Assembly (NCBI RefSeq): GCF_001433995.1
Contig: NZ_AZCX01000001.1
Coordinates: forward strand, 422,002-486,001
Reading direction: 5' to 3'
Source of the DNA: Secundilactobacillus kimchicus JCM 15530
GTDB taxonomy: Bacteria; Bacillota; Bacilli; Lactobacillales; Lactobacillaceae
Length of the DNA stretch: 64,000 nucleotides
Part shown: in pieces, positions 9,326 to 18,534 of the stretch
Layout: each line of letters starts with the position of its first letter
How positions within the stretch are numbered: the first letter of the stretch is position 1
Position numbers and translations under genes: made by a program
The notes under the pieces: generated by a model
Told to the model about the DNA's origin: nothing
The model's input: the letters and a program-made list of their open reading frames with translations, nothing else
The model's database searches: none

Positions 9326-10212
9326 GCCCGCCAGTACCTCCGAGCGCCGACGTATTCTGGTGCATACCGTAGCTCAGTCAAGGTCGCAATGTCCACTTGT
9401 TTCCCTAATGTCCGGGATTGAATCATCTGACCATGACCAATATACATGCCAACGTGGTGAATCCGACCGTGCCCATGTTCGTATGCAAAAAATAGTAGAT
9501 CCCCGGGCTGGAGATTTTCAGCCGCAACGGGTTGACCATTATAGTACTGATCATCCGCATCACGTGGTAATTCGAATCCCAAAACGCGGTGAAGGGTGTA
9601 AACAAAGCCAGAGCAATCAAAACCGTACGCGCTAATTCCGCCCCACAAATAGCGAAGGCCCAAGAATTGACGCCCCATTGCTACCAACCGTTCATTCATT
9701 GCTAGATCAGCAAACGGCATGGCAATGCTTTCTTTATCGATATAGCCCGGCCCAAGCGGCGTGGCCACTTTAACCGCGTCCGCCGTTATATCAAGCTGGC
9801 TAAATCGCGTTCCCATTGAGACCGTTAGTAACGGATCGTGATGGTCATCAAATAACGTTGTTAATGGGCTCGCCACCGTGACCTGAGTTGTCGTCACAGC
9901 ATCTGGTGCAATTTCGGTCAAAAGCGCCGTTTTAACCCAGCCAGGATAACCGCGAACATCTGAGTCATCAGCCTGCGACGGCACCACAATTTCAGACCAG
10001 TCGCCAGCCTCCGAAAGCACCAACACCTCATCATTAAACAGGACTTGCGTGGCAATCCGGTTGCCATCTCCCAATGTAATGCTGTCCGCATCAGACATAT
10101 CCGCAACCCATTGTTGCACATCGCCCTTCAAAGCGGGCGCATCTATTTCTCGGGGCGCCGTCGAACTAGTCCAGACCGTTGCGACTGGCACCACCACCCG
10201 TTTCAATTTCAT
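9322..10212 (-). CDS. ykfC: NlpC/P60 peptidase, YkfC-like gamma-D-glutamyl endopeptidase
   Basis: 296 aa. The family cuts the bond between gamma-D-Glu and the diamino acid in free muropeptides, yielding L-Ala-D-Glu for the neighbouring epimerase. An SH3-like region spans about residues 1-165, followed by the NlpC/P60 domain with Cys200 (FDCSGF) and His252/253 (HHVGMYIG). No signal peptide is seen, as in cytoplasmic YkfC. Starts 8 bp after the epimerase stop and overlaps the next gene by 4 bp. The specific substrate is inferred from domain layout and from the epimerase neighbour. Confidence 0.85.
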   Translation of the reverse strand: MKLKRVVVPVATVWTSSTAPREIDAPALKGDVQQWVADMSDADSITLGDGNRIATQVLFNDEVLVLSEAGDWSEIVVPSQADDSDVRGYPGWVKTALLTEIAPDAVTTTQVTVASPLTTLFDDHHDPLLTVSMGTRFSQLDITADAVKVATPLGPGYIDKESIAMPFADLAMNERLVAMGRQFLGLRYLWGGISAYGFDCSGFVYTLHRVLGFELPRDADDQYYNGQPVAAENLQPGDLLFFAYEHGHGRIHHVGMYIGHGQMIQSRTLGKQVDIATLTELRYAPEYVGARRYWRA

Positions 10213-10220
10213 TTAATCAC

Positions 10221-11315
10221 TCACCTCACTTGATTTGGTTCATATTTAAGACCCAGCCCAGCGGCATCAGGAACCGTAATGACGTTGCCTTCGTTCACGA
10301 TTCCACCTTGAGCTGGCTGTGATTGAAACATCATCGCGGCATCCAAATCGACGTAGGCGACATTTTGCTTAGCCGCTACTAAATGGGCTGCTGCTGTCAC
10401 TGACACTTGAGATTCAATCATCGATCCCACCATGCACGGAGTGCCAAAGGATTCTGCAATTGTGTTAATCGTTAAAGCATTGTCTAATCCGCCAGCCTTC
10501 ATTAGTTTAAGGTTGATAATATCACATCCGCCCATATTTAGCAGGCGCAACGCATCCGCTGGTGAAAAGATGCTCTCGTCCGCCATAATTGGGACCTCGG
10601 TGTGTTGTGTCACGTACGCCATTCCAGAGAAATCAGCGGCTGGCACCGGTTGTTCAACCAACTCGAGATTAAGACCTGCGTCAGTCATTTCATTGATTGC
10701 CCGCGCAGCAGCTTTTGGATGCCATCCTTGGTTGGCATCCAGTCGTAATCCGATCGCTGGTCCAACTGCCGATCGAATAGCCGCTACGTGTTGCCGGTCG
10801 GCCTCTGGCGCCAACGTGCCCACCTTAATTTTCAACGTTTTGAACCCCTGCTTTACTAATCGTGCCGCGTGATTAACCATCTCCGCTTCAGAGCCAACGC
10901 TGATGGTATAGTCGGTTTCAAAAGCCGATCGAAACCCACCCAAATAACGCGCAACGGAGACACCATAGTGCTTGGCTAATAAGTCATTAACCGCAATATT
11001 AACGCCTGCCTTGGGACTATGATTGCCCACAATGGCCGTTTCAATCGCGCGTTTTACCCGCTCTGGGGCTGTCAATGGCAACCCCACAATCTTCGGGGCA
11101 ATTGCGGTTTCAATGGCCGTCTTGATGCTTCCCTGAGTATCACCGGTAATTGCAGCCGTCGGTGCAGCCTCACCTAACCCCGTCATACCATCGGAATCAG
11201 TCAACACGATGAGGGTCGTTTCAGCGGTTGTCACCGTGCGCAATGCAGTTTTGAACGGTTCCTTCAAAGGAACGGATACGGGGAACAGAGCAACGGATTT
11301 AATCGTCAGGGTCAC
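10221..11315 (-). CDS. ykfB: L-Ala-D/L-Glu (dipeptide) epimerase
   Basis: 364 aa, enolase superfamily. It epimerises L-Ala-D-Glu released from murein so that ordinary peptidases can use it. Catalytic features are visible: KIK (K162, K164), metal ligands D193, E221 and D246, and the second-face Lys K270 in NLKLMK. I prefer the GTG at 11315, with AGAAGAG 6 nt upstream; ATGs at 11333 and 11321 are in frame but poorly placed. First gene of the epimerase-peptidase-serine hydrolase operon. Confidence 0.88.
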   Translation of the reverse strand: MTLTIKSVALFPVSVPLKEPFKTALRTVTTAETTLIVLTDSDGMTGLGEAAPTAAITGDTQGSIKTAIETAIAPKIVGLPLTAPERVKRAIETAIVGNHSPKAGVNIAVNDLLAKHYGVSVARYLGGFRSAFETDYTISVGSEAEMVNHAARLVKQGFKTLKIKVGTLAPEADRQHVAAIRSAVGPAIGLRLDANQGWHPKAAARAINEMTDAGLNLELVEQPVPAADFSGMAYVTQHTEVPIMADESIFSPADALRLLNMGGCDIINLKLMKAGGLDNALTINTIAESFGTPCMVGSMIESQVSVTAAAHLVAAKQNVAYVDLDAAMMFQSQPAQGGIVNEGNVITVPDAAGLGLKYEPNQVR

Positions 11316-11371
11316 AATCATCTCTTCTTTCATTTTGATGAAATTTTTATGAAAATCGTCTCATTTATTGT

Positions 11372-11420
11372 AACTCAAAAGACCAGCCACAACAATACGC
11401 TGTGACTGGCCTTTTGAGTT
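11372..11420. terminator. Terminator after argR
   Basis: A long inverted repeat (AACTCAAAAG... with its complement ending at 11420, ~20-bp arms, one mismatch) closes the arc operon. Its outer A/T pairs overlap the argR stop codon, and it insulates the muropeptide operon that follows on the same strand. Confidence 0.8.
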
Positions 11421-11889
11421 ACTCCTCTGACAAATCAGGATTTGCATACCTTGCAAAAACTGCCAAAACGGATTCTGCATCAGGCTCGCTTGGACTGATT
11501 AAGACAATGGTATCATGCCCAGCTAGCGTGCCAGCGACCGCATCTAAATCTAAGTCGTCAATGATGGCCGCCAACATGTTAGCGTAGCTCGGTAGCGTGT
11601 GCACGATCGTAATAAATCTCACGCGCTGATAGTTCGTCACCGTTTCGCTAATGGAGCGATACAGGCGCTGCCGCTCGTTTTGGTTGCCTGCTTTATAAAC
11701 CATGTAGTGTGACGCCCCAGTAGCGTCTTGTTGCTTCACAATTTGCATCTCCCGAATATCGCGCGAAATAGTGGCTTGCGTGGCCACAATTCCAGCGCTT
11801 TTTAACCGGGCCATTAGTTCCTCTTGCGTCGCAATTGAATACTGGTTAATGAGTTGTTCAATTTTGGATTGCCGAACCTCTTTTTTCAT
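11419..11889 (-). CDS. argR: Arginine repressor ArgR/AhrC family
   Basis: 156 aa. Hexameric arginine-sensing regulator. The N-terminal winged helix holds ATQATISRDIREM (recognition helix, TQAT-SRD signature); the C-terminal arginine-binding half has the GTLAGHDTIVLI strand. The ATG at 11889 sits 6 nt after GTGAGG; an in-frame GTG at 11901 is inside that site. Last gene of arcABC-arcR-argR; in several lactic acid bacteria such a linked ArgR is needed with arginine to control the ADI genes. Terminator immediately downstream. Confidence 0.93.
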   Translation of the reverse strand: MKKEVRQSKIEQLINQYSIATQEELMARLKSAGIVATQATISRDIREMQIVKQQDATGASHYMVYKAGNQNERQRLYRSISETVTNYQRVRFITIVHTLPSYANMLAAIIDDLDLDAVAGTLAGHDTIVLISPSEPDAESVLAVFARYANPDLSEE

Positions 11890-11917
11890 GGTGAGCCTCA
11901 CTTTTCCAACCCGTTCG

Positions 11918-12619
11918 CTATTGACCGTGCGACATCAAATCATTGGGATCAAACGTGAACATCTTCCGGTGGTACATAATTTTACCTGATTCGACCAGTT
12001 GAGCCACAATCTGACCAGCCGTTTCCCTAGTCGTCCCGCTAACACGAGCAAGCTCAATTAGCGTGATTGGGTACGGAATTTTAATGTTGGTCGCCACTGA
12101 AGGGACCCCCAATTCCTTGCCAAATATAATCAGCGCTTGCATCACTCTATTGCGGGCACTCGACGTCACCATTCGTTGAAGTCGATCCTCAGTCACGTCA
12201 ATAATTTGTCCCAGTAGCTTCACCAATCGCGCCATCGTTGCTGGGCAATGACGAACCGCGTCCTCATAGTCGCTCATCGGAAATGAGGCAATAATCAAGG
12301 GCGTCATTGCAACCGCATCGTACGGGTACTCCGTCGCTGAAAAAATCCCTCGGTAGGGAAATCCCTTGTCCGGCTTGACATAATTGAGGTAGCCAAAATC
12401 GCCCGTTTCGTCGATCCGCTCAAGGCGAACCACCCCATCAATCACATAGTAAAACCGGTCGCGGCCGTCTCCTTGACTAAACAGGACTTGGCCTTTCGGA
12501 TACTTTCGGACTTGCAAATCAGCCGTTAAATTAGCAAAAGCCGAATCGCTTAGCGTATTGAAGTCATCTTTTTCGCGCAGCAGTGGTCTGTATTGATCAA
12601 GCGTTCCTCTGTTGTCCAT
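11918..12619 (-). CDS. arcR: Crp/Fnr-family regulator of the ADI cluster (ArcR-like)
   Basis: 233 aa. Cyclic-nucleotide-binding-fold sensor domain (about 15-130), dimer helix, then a helix-turn-helix containing VSGTTRETAGQIV near residue 195. No Cys cluster for an Fe-S centre is seen, so it is ArcR-like rather than a classic oxygen-sensing FNR. Placed between arcC and argR, the usual place for ArcR, an activator of arc genes. A matching operator lies upstream of arcA. The ATG at 12619 has only a distant purine-rich stretch, so the start is less certain. Confidence 0.85.
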   Translation of the reverse strand: MDNRGTLDQYRPLLREKDDFNTLSDSAFANLTADLQVRKYPKGQVLFSQGDGRDRFYYVIDGVVRLERIDETGDFGYLNYVKPDKGFPYRGIFSATEYPYDAVAMTPLIIASFPMSDYEDAVRHCPATMARLVKLLGQIIDVTEDRLQRMVTSSARNRVMQALIIFGKELGVPSVATNIKIPYPITLIELARVSGTTRETAGQIVAQLVESGKIMYHRKMFTFDPNDLMSHGQ

Positions 12620-12671
12620 CAGTCAATGCGAACCCTTCCGTATCATTCTGGTTCCATTATACCGTGTTCAA

Positions 12672-13637
12672 CTAGGACTGGCTAGGGACGGGAGACATTG
12701 AAATAATCGTGCCGTCGCCCTTTTCGAGAAACCGGCCAACATTTTCTAATGACGTAATGACCGCCGAACTTTCTGGCCGACTCTCCACAAAGTCAATGGC
12801 GGCTTGAACCTTCGGCAACATGCTACCTTTAGCAAACTGATCTTGCGCAATATAGTCCTTCATTTCAGCCACCGAAACAGCCTCTAACCGTTTTTGATCG
12901 GGCTGATTGAAATTCACAAAAACATTGTCGACCGCAGTCAGAATAATTAAGAGGTCAGCCCCCACCAACTCGGCTAATTTTTCGGATGCAAAGTCCTTAT
13001 CAATCACGGCTTCACGCCCAACAAAACGCTGGTTATCGCGAACAACTGGGACGCCACCGCCGCCCACCGTAATTGGGACAATGCCAGCACTCACCAACTG
13101 GTTAACAACACTTGCTTCAATCACACCAATTGGTCGCGGAGAAGGAACCACACGCCGATAGCCACGGCCTGCGTCTTCAACAAAAGTTTGCTCGGGATGA
13201 GCTGCTTTGATAAGGTCACACTCAGCCTTTGAATAAAACGGCCCAATGGGTTTTGTTGGGGTTATAAACGCCGGATCATCAGGGCTCACTTCAACCTGAG
13301 TCACAATTGTGGCCACCTCTGTCTCTAACCCATTTTCGACCAAAACCTCGTTCATTGCGTTTTGGAGCCAGTAGCCAATGCTCCCTTGAGTCATGGCAAC
13401 TGCTGTATCCAGTGGCATTGGCGGGTTCTTTTCAGTGCTGCCGGCCGCTTGCTGGAGTAGTAAGTTCCCGACTTGCGGTCCGTTTCCGTGAGAGATAATG
13501 AGTTGATCGCCTTGTTTGATAAAGGCAACGAGGGTTTTCGCGGTGTCTCGTAGTGCTTGCTGTTGTGCTTGGGCACTCGCATCTTTGGATAGAATCGCGT
13601 TGCCGCCAAGTGCGACCACAATCTTTCGGTTTGCCAT
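12672..13637 (-). CDS. arcC: Carbamate kinase
   Basis: 321 aa. Last step of the ADI pathway: carbamoyl phosphate + ADP gives ATP, CO2 and NH3. The N-terminal VALGGNAIL and [12 protein letters not shown] motifs and the [11 protein letters not shown] segment are diagnostic. The start is the ATG at 13637 with GGAAGG 8 nt upstream; the frame is open further back to 13691 without support. Cytoplasmic; third gene of the operon, 60 bp after arcB. Confidence 0.95.
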   Translation of the reverse strand: MANRKIVVALGGNAILSKDASAQAQQQALRDTAKTLVAFIKQGDQLIISHGNGPQVGNLLLQQAAGSTEKNPPMPLDTAVAMTQGSIGYWLQNAMNEVLVENGLETEVATIVTQVEVSPDDPAFITPTKPIGPFYSKAECDLIKAAHPEQTFVEDAGRGYRRVVPSPRPIGVIEASVVNQLVSAGIVPITVGGGGVPVVRDNQRFVGREAVIDKDFASEKLAELVGADLLIILTAVDNVFVNFNQPDQKRLEAVSVAEMKDYIAQDQFAKGSMLPKVQAAIDFVESRPESSAVITSLENVGRFLEKGDGTIISMSPVPSQS

Positions 13638-13697
13638 CCTAATCACCTTCCTATTAAAAACGGGCACATAGTCATCACTATCTGCCCGCAATTGTTG

Positions 13698-14726
13698 TTA
13701 AACCCGTGGAATGAAGAGGTTTCCAAGGGTTGCAGCCATCATCGCTTTGATTGAATGCATCCGGTTTTCAGCTTCTTCAAACTGACGTGCATACTTACTC
13801 CGGAAAACTTCATCCGTAACTTCCATTTCGGTTATGCCATATTTTTCTTCAATTTCTTTCCCATATTCAGTTGTTGTATCGTGGAACGCTGGTAGACAAT
13901 GCATGAAAATTAACTGATCATCAGGCGTACCCGTCTTTTTCATGGCGGCCATATTCACCTGGTAAGGCGTTAATAGCTTAACGCGTTCCTCCCAGTTACT
14001 TTCACCCATCGAAACCCAAACGTCTGTATACACCACGTTTGACCCCTTCAAGCCTTCATCGAGATCATCCGTAATTAATAGTTTGGCCCCGGAGTCGGCA
14101 GCAAAACCGTTGGCGATATCTTGAACCTCCTGAGTCGGATGAAGTTCCTTAGGGGCCACGATGTGAATGTTAACCCCTAAAATGGCGCCAGTAACCAATA
14201 AGGAATTAGCCATATTGTTTCGACCATCACCCATAAAAGTCAACGTGAGACCTTTAATGTGGCCAAAGTTTTCTTTAACCGTCATAAAGTCAGCCAGCAT
14301 CTGGGTCGGATGCCATTCATCAGTTAGCCCGTTCCAAACCGGAACGCCAGAGTATTGCGCTAACCCTTCGACCGCACGTTGCGAAAAGCCACGGAATTCG
14401 ATGCCATCAAACATACTACCCAAGACTTTGGCCGTGTCTTCAACTGATTCTTTCTTACCAAGCTGAATATCGTTAGCCCCTAAAAACTCTGGGTGAGCGC
14501 CCAAGTCAATCGCAGCCGTTGTAAAGGCCGATCGAGTCCGAGTTGACGTTTTTTCAAACAACAACGCAATGTTTTTACCTTCCAAGTAGTGGTGTGGAAC
14601 CCCAGCTTTTTTGAGGGCCTTTAAGTGAAGTCCAAAATCAATCAGGTAGCTCAACTCGGCAGCTGTAAAATCCTTTTCGGCCAGTACTGACCGGCCCTGA
14701 AAGACACTATTTTTAAAATCAGTCAT
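13698..14726 (-). CDS. arcB: Ornithine carbamoyltransferase, catabolic
   Basis: 342 aa. Phosphorolyses citrulline to ornithine and carbamoyl phosphate. The carbamoyl-phosphate motif STRTR (with [12 protein letters not shown]), the HPTQ motif and HCLPAF with the catalytic Cys are all present. The start at 14726 follows AAGGAG. It lies between arcA and arcC, and the long form agrees with a catabolic rather than biosynthetic enzyme. No biosynthetic arg genes are near. Confidence 0.95.
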   Translation of the reverse strand: MTDFKNSVFQGRSVLAEKDFTAAELSYLIDFGLHLKALKKAGVPHHYLEGKNIALLFEKTSTRTRSAFTTAAIDLGAHPEFLGANDIQLGKKESVEDTAKVLGSMFDGIEFRGFSQRAVEGLAQYSGVPVWNGLTDEWHPTQMLADFMTVKENFGHIKGLTLTFMGDGRNNMANSLLVTGAILGVNIHIVAPKELHPTQEVQDIANGFAADSGAKLLITDDLDEGLKGSNVVYTDVWVSMGESNWEERVKLLTPYQVNMAAMKKTGTPDDQLIFMHCLPAFHDTTTEYGKEIEEKYGITEMEVTDEVFRSKYARQFEEAENRMHSIKAMMAATLGNLFIPRV

Positions 14727-14749
14727 AATTTTTCTCCTTAAAAATGAAT

Positions 14750-15985
14750 TTAGATGTCCTCGCGAACTAGTGGCATACTCATGCAACGAGGACCACCACG
14801 GCCTCTAGATAATTCACTTGACAGCACTTCTAGCACTTTCAAGCCGTGTTCGCGTAATACGCGGTTTGAAACGTAGTTCCGGTTATAAGTCACCACAACG
14901 CCGGGAGCAATGGCCAACGTATTTGAGCCATCATTCCACTGCTCACGATCCGCGATTAACGGATCGCCACCACCTGTTGGAATCAAATCAAGATCGTCCA
15001 AGTTAAGCGCATTTTTAAGCACTTGCTTCAGATCCGTGTCGTGCTGAAGGTGAAGTTCCCCGTCGTTGCCCTGCGTGATTGTCCACGTATCAATGTAACC
15101 ACCCTCGCCTAAAATGCCTGGGTGAACCGTAAATTGATCATGATTAATCATTGTAAAAACCGTATCCAAATGCATCATTGCGTGGTTGTGAGGAATCTTA
15201 ATGGCAATCACTTTTTCAAACGTGCTGCCCTTCGTAAACAGGTTTTGAGCAATGTCTTCAATGGCGTTAGCACTTGTCCGTTCAGAAACCCCGATTGCCA
15301 GCACTTGTGGACTCAAGACAAGTTCATCTCCGCCCTCAATTCGGGTTGTGTGGTGACGATCCCGCCAAACGTTGAGTCCCTGGTTCGCAAACCGTGGATG
15401 ATGTTCAATAATGGTTTCCATAAATAAGGATTCGCGTTGCCGTGCCGGGAAAGTCATGTGATTAATGCTAAGACCATCGCCAATCGAGGCAGCCGGGTCA
15501 CGGGTGAAGTAAAGGTTTGGCATTGGATCCATGAAAAACGGATAATCTTGCTCCTCTGCCGCACTAACCAAATCACGTGGAATGAAGTCCAACTCGTTCT
15601 TTCGAACCCCACCCATAATCTTAACCACCATGTCTTGGGTGCTCATCGAACTTAAGTAATCCTTCAAAACGCCGTGCAGCACCCCAGCCGCGTAGCCAGA
15701 TTCCGTTAACATCTGGTTTAAAAAGGTCGCTTTAACCTCTGGCCCACCCGCATCGAGGGCTTCAGCCGCTAATTTTTCTAGGTATAAAACTTCAACTTCG
15801 TTATCCCGTAACGTGTCAGCAAAGTTATCGTGCTCCTTTTGCGCAATTGGCAGGTAAGGAATGTCATCAAACAGTAACCGTGGCATCATTTCTGGCGTGA
15901 AGTTTTCAACCTCAACACCCGGTCGTTTCAGCATCACAACATTTAATTTACCGATTTCTGAAGTTACGTGAATTGGACTTGTCAT
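14750..15985 (-). CDS. arcA: Arginine deiminase
   Basis: 411 aa. Converts arginine to citrulline and ammonia, the entry step of the ADI pathway, giving ATP and acid resistance. Active-site segments: FTRDPAA, EGGDEL, HLDTVF and the C-terminal [11 protein letters not shown] with the nucleophilic Cys. The ATG at 15985 lies 8 nt after AGGAGG. First gene of arcABC-arcR-argR; the cluster lacks arcD (arginine/ornithine antiporter) and arcT, which must be elsewhere if the pathway runs. Confidence 0.97.
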   Translation of the reverse strand: MTSPIHVTSEIGKLNVVMLKRPGVEVENFTPEMMPRLLFDDIPYLPIAQKEHDNFADTLRDNEVEVLYLEKLAAEALDAGGPEVKATFLNQMLTESGYAAGVLHGVLKDYLSSMSTQDMVVKIMGGVRKNELDFIPRDLVSAAEEQDYPFFMDPMPNLYFTRDPAASIGDGLSINHMTFPARQRESLFMETIIEHHPRFANQGLNVWRDRHHTTRIEGGDELVLSPQVLAIGVSERTSANAIEDIAQNLFTKGSTFEKVIAIKIPHNHAMMHLDTVFTMINHDQFTVHPGILGEGGYIDTWTITQGNDGELHLQHDTDLKQVLKNALNLDDLDLIPTGGGDPLIADREQWNDGSNTLAIAPGVVVTYNRNYVSNRVLREHGLKVLEVLSSELSRGRGGPRCMSMPLVREDI

Positions 15986-16318
15986 ATGATAACCCTCCTA
16001 ATCTCTATTTGACACTTCTATCATAGTGCAAAATAAAAATGGTTTCTTGAGAAAGTTATCAACCAAAATGTGAACTATTTCGCATTTTAACCCCGTTTTG
16101 AATACGCACCCAGAAAATTTCCAAAAGCATGTATATTCAGTTCGAAATCATTAAATATACTGAATATGATGCATAAAATTTAAAAATTAAATTTTGATTA
16201 TAAATTTTAAATGCCGTGAATCTGCTGAATTTCGGACATTTAGTCAAACTTTCTTCATCTAAAATTCACAATTCATCCTATTTAAATCTTCAGACAACAT
16301 AAAATCATCATGAATAAT
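15986..16318 (-). promoter_or_regulatory. arc operon control region
   Basis: AT-rich 333-bp gap. A -10 (TATGAT on the minus strand, 16020-16025) has no good -35 at 17 bp, as expected for an activated promoter. TGTGAACTATTTCGCA at 16069-16084 fits the Crp/Fnr pattern TGTGA-N6-TCACA with one mismatch and is centred about 62-63 bp before the likely start point, the class I activator position. Nine TGAAT/ATTCA pentamers, the ARG-box half-site, occur from 16099 to 16321; no copy pair has the exact 4-bp ARG-box spacing. Confidence 0.6.
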
Positions 16319-17341
16319 TCAAATTTTTGGTGAATTTGAAATCGTCTGGACACTGTCGCGTTCAATTAATTCTAACGGTAACTGTCGATCCTGATGATCG
16401 AGTCTTGGATCATTAATTCGCTCAATCAGAAGCTCTGTTGCGACCCGTCCCATTTCAAAAGCAGGTTGCCGAATCGTGGTGAGTTTGGGAGCGACAAACT
16501 GGGCCAAATCAATGTCATCGTACCCCATAATTGACAGATTCTGTGGAATTTTCAACCCCCGTTCGGTTAAACCTCGGTACAGGCCGACCGCCATTTCATC
16601 GTTAATGGTAAACACTGCGGTCGGGGCCTTAGCTAAAAGCTTATCGACCGCCTGATACCCGCCCAATTTAGTCATTTCCGTTTCGATGATCATATCATCT
16701 GCCAAGTTCAACTGATACTGCCGCATCACTGACCGGAACCCACTAATTCGTTGCTGAATGTTCTTAGTTGGATTTTCGCCAATTAGTAGTGCTATCCGAC
16801 GATGGCCGCTTTGTAACAGGTAATTTGCCGCCATTTGCCCACCTTTGTAGTCGTCAACCCACACCCGATCACCCACTTGAGCATCGTTTTGATCAAATAA
16901 CAGGTATGGAATGCCATTTCTGGTTAAAATCCGGTCAATATCGTTCGCATCTAACGTTGCACTGGCAATAATTAACCCGTTGGCCGCCCGTTTGATAAGT
17001 TCCTCCAGATATAGATCTTGAAGTTCAAGGTTATGGTTTGCATCAAAAATAATGGGAACGAACTGATGGGCCTGGGCCGCCTTCTGAATTCCTTTAATAA
17101 ACATACTAAAAAAGGGATTAGCTAAATTAGGGATGAGGACCCCAATCGTTTGAGTGGACCGCATAATCAGATTGCGAGCGTTATAGTCTGGGACATATCC
17201 CAGCTGCTCCTGTAAGTTTTGGACTCGAGCTCGAGTATCGCTACTAAATCGATCCCCTTTACCGTTTAAAATTTGTGAGACGGTCGTCACCGAAACCCCA
17301 GCGGCTTCTGCGAGGTCTCGAATGGTTACTTTTCGTGTCAC
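16319..17341 (-). CDS. LacI-family transcriptional regulator
   Basis: 340 aa. N-terminal LacI helix-turn-helix (TIRDLAEAAGVSVTTVSQILN, residues ~6-26) and a periplasmic-binding-like sugar-sensor domain with VWVDDYKGG and the C-terminal GYDDIDLAQF. The start is GTG at 17341 with a GGGGGG stretch 5 nt upstream. It is nearest in style to RbsR/CcpA-like regulators, but it is a specific regulator, since no partner sugar genes adjoin it except an aldo/keto reductase. Effector unknown. Confidence 0.88.
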   Translation of the reverse strand: MTRKVTIRDLAEAAGVSVTTVSQILNGKGDRFSSDTRARVQNLQEQLGYVPDYNARNLIMRSTQTIGVLIPNLANPFFSMFIKGIQKAAQAHQFVPIIFDANHNLELQDLYLEELIKRAANGLIIASATLDANDIDRILTRNGIPYLLFDQNDAQVGDRVWVDDYKGGQMAANYLLQSGHRRIALLIGENPTKNIQQRISGFRSVMRQYQLNLADDMIIETEMTKLGGYQAVDKLLAKAPTAVFTINDEMAVGLYRGLTERGLKIPQNLSIMGYDDIDLAQFVAPKLTTIRQPAFEMGRVATELLIERINDPRLDHQDRQLPLELIERDSVQTISNSPKI

Positions 17342-17411
17342 GAGTTCCCCCCTATCGGCAAGCCTGAATTAGTTTAGACCCATCACTTGGATCATCAGAC
17401 TACCGTAAAAC

Positions 17412-17451
17412 AAAAAATCCCCATTCCACCAAGTTGATGAAACAGGGAATG
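17412..17451 (-). terminator. Terminator after the aldo/keto reductase gene
   Basis: CATTCC (17422-17427) pairs with GGAATG (17446-17451); on the minus strand the stem is followed by GGGAUUUUUUG. The stem is short and the loop long, so it is of moderate strength. Confidence 0.5.
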
Positions 17452-17456
17452 TCAGC

Positions 17457-18449
17457 CTAGGCGTTTAGAATGGATTCAATCCGCTCTAATTCGTCAGTCG
17501 TAAAGCTGGTATTTTGAACTGCTTGTAAGTTATCTTGCAAATGTTTCACTTTCGAAGCCCCCGTGACAACGGAAACCACCACCGGATCCTTGAGCAGCCA
17601 AGCCAACGCCATTTGAGCAAGGCTCTGATTTCGGCCTTGTGCAACTTCGTTTAAAGCATTTAGCTTCTCAACCAACTTGGCCCGCCCTTGATCCATGACG
17701 TCGGTGCTACTCCAATGGATTTGAAAATCTTCTGGAATACCACCGAGGTAGCGATCCGTCAACAAACCTTCCGCAAGCGGCCCGTAGGCAACCATTCCAA
17801 CGTTATTGGCTTTCAACGTGTCTAACACGCCATCTCGTTCAATATCCCGGTTCAACATGTTATAGGACAATTGGTTTAACACAAAAGGCGTATGCAATTC
17901 TTTAAAGACTTTTAGGACCGCCTTTGTTTGGGCATCAGTGTAATTTGAGATTCCAATGTATAACGCTTTGCCTGAACGAACAATGCTATCCAATGCTTCG
18001 GCAGTTTCTTCGGGATCCGTTTCGGGATCAAAACGGTGGCTATAAAAGATGTCAACGTAGTCTAACCCCATCCGTTTCAAACTACCGTCAATCGCGTTGA
18101 TCAATGTTTTACGCGAACTCATTTCGCCGTACGGCCCTGGCCACATGTGAAAGCCCGCCTTAGTGGTAATGACGAGCTCGTCACGGTAAGGCTTTAAGTT
18201 GGCTTGATAAACTTGGCCAAACATCCGCTCAGCAGCACCTGATTCTGGCCCGTAATTATAAGCAAGGTCGTAACTAAAAATACCGTTATCAAAAGCATTT
18301 AAAATAATCTCTTGACTGTCCGCAAAGTTGGCGTCGTCGCCAAAACTATGCCACATGCCCAAAGATACAGCGGGAAGTTGCAATCCTTTGTTCCCCGCCC
18401 GCCGAACTGGCATCCGCCCATCGTACCGGTTTTCATCAGCTTTGTACAA
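17457..18449 (-). CDS. Aldo/keto reductase, YghZ/Gpr-like
   Basis: About 330 aa. NAD(P)H-dependent reductase of the AKR14-like branch; relatives reduce L-glyceraldehyde 3-phosphate and methylglyoxal. Catalytic tetrad pieces: D and Y in FSYDLAYNYG, K in TKAGF, H in FYSHRFD; MWPGPYG is typical of the YghZ branch. The likely start is the TTG at 18449, 6 nt after GAGGAA; a second TTG at 18455 is in frame but abuts the site. Single gene with its own terminator. The substrate is not determined. Confidence 0.88.
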   Translation of the reverse strand: MYKADENRYDGRMPVRRAGNKGLQLPAVSLGMWHSFGDDANFADSQEIILNAFDNGIFSYDLAYNYGPESGAAERMFGQVYQANLKPYRDELVITTKAGFHMWPGPYGEMSSRKTLINAIDGSLKRMGLDYVDIFYSHRFDPETDPEETAEALDSIVRSGKALYIGISNYTDAQTKAVLKVFKELHTPFVLNQLSYNMLNRDIERDGVLDTLKANNVGMVAYGPLAEGLLTDRYLGGIPEDFQIHWSSTDVMDQGRAKLVEKLNALNEVAQGRNQSLAQMALAWLLKDPVVVSVVTGASKVKHLQDNLQAVQNTSFTTDELERIESILNA

Positions 18450-18534
18450 ATTCAATTCCTCTTCTCTCTTAAATCTCAGTTTCCACCATTAATTCTATAA
18501 GTGAAAACAACCCGCGTCAACCTTTACCCTCGGC

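Noticed and set aside
15122..15427. 101-codon frame antisense to arcA
   Set aside because: Opposite strand of a strongly conserved gene; no site or family.
16161..16175. Canonical ARG box TGAATATGATGCA
   Set aside because: The half-sites are 3 bp apart instead of 4, so only a loose cluster is claimed.
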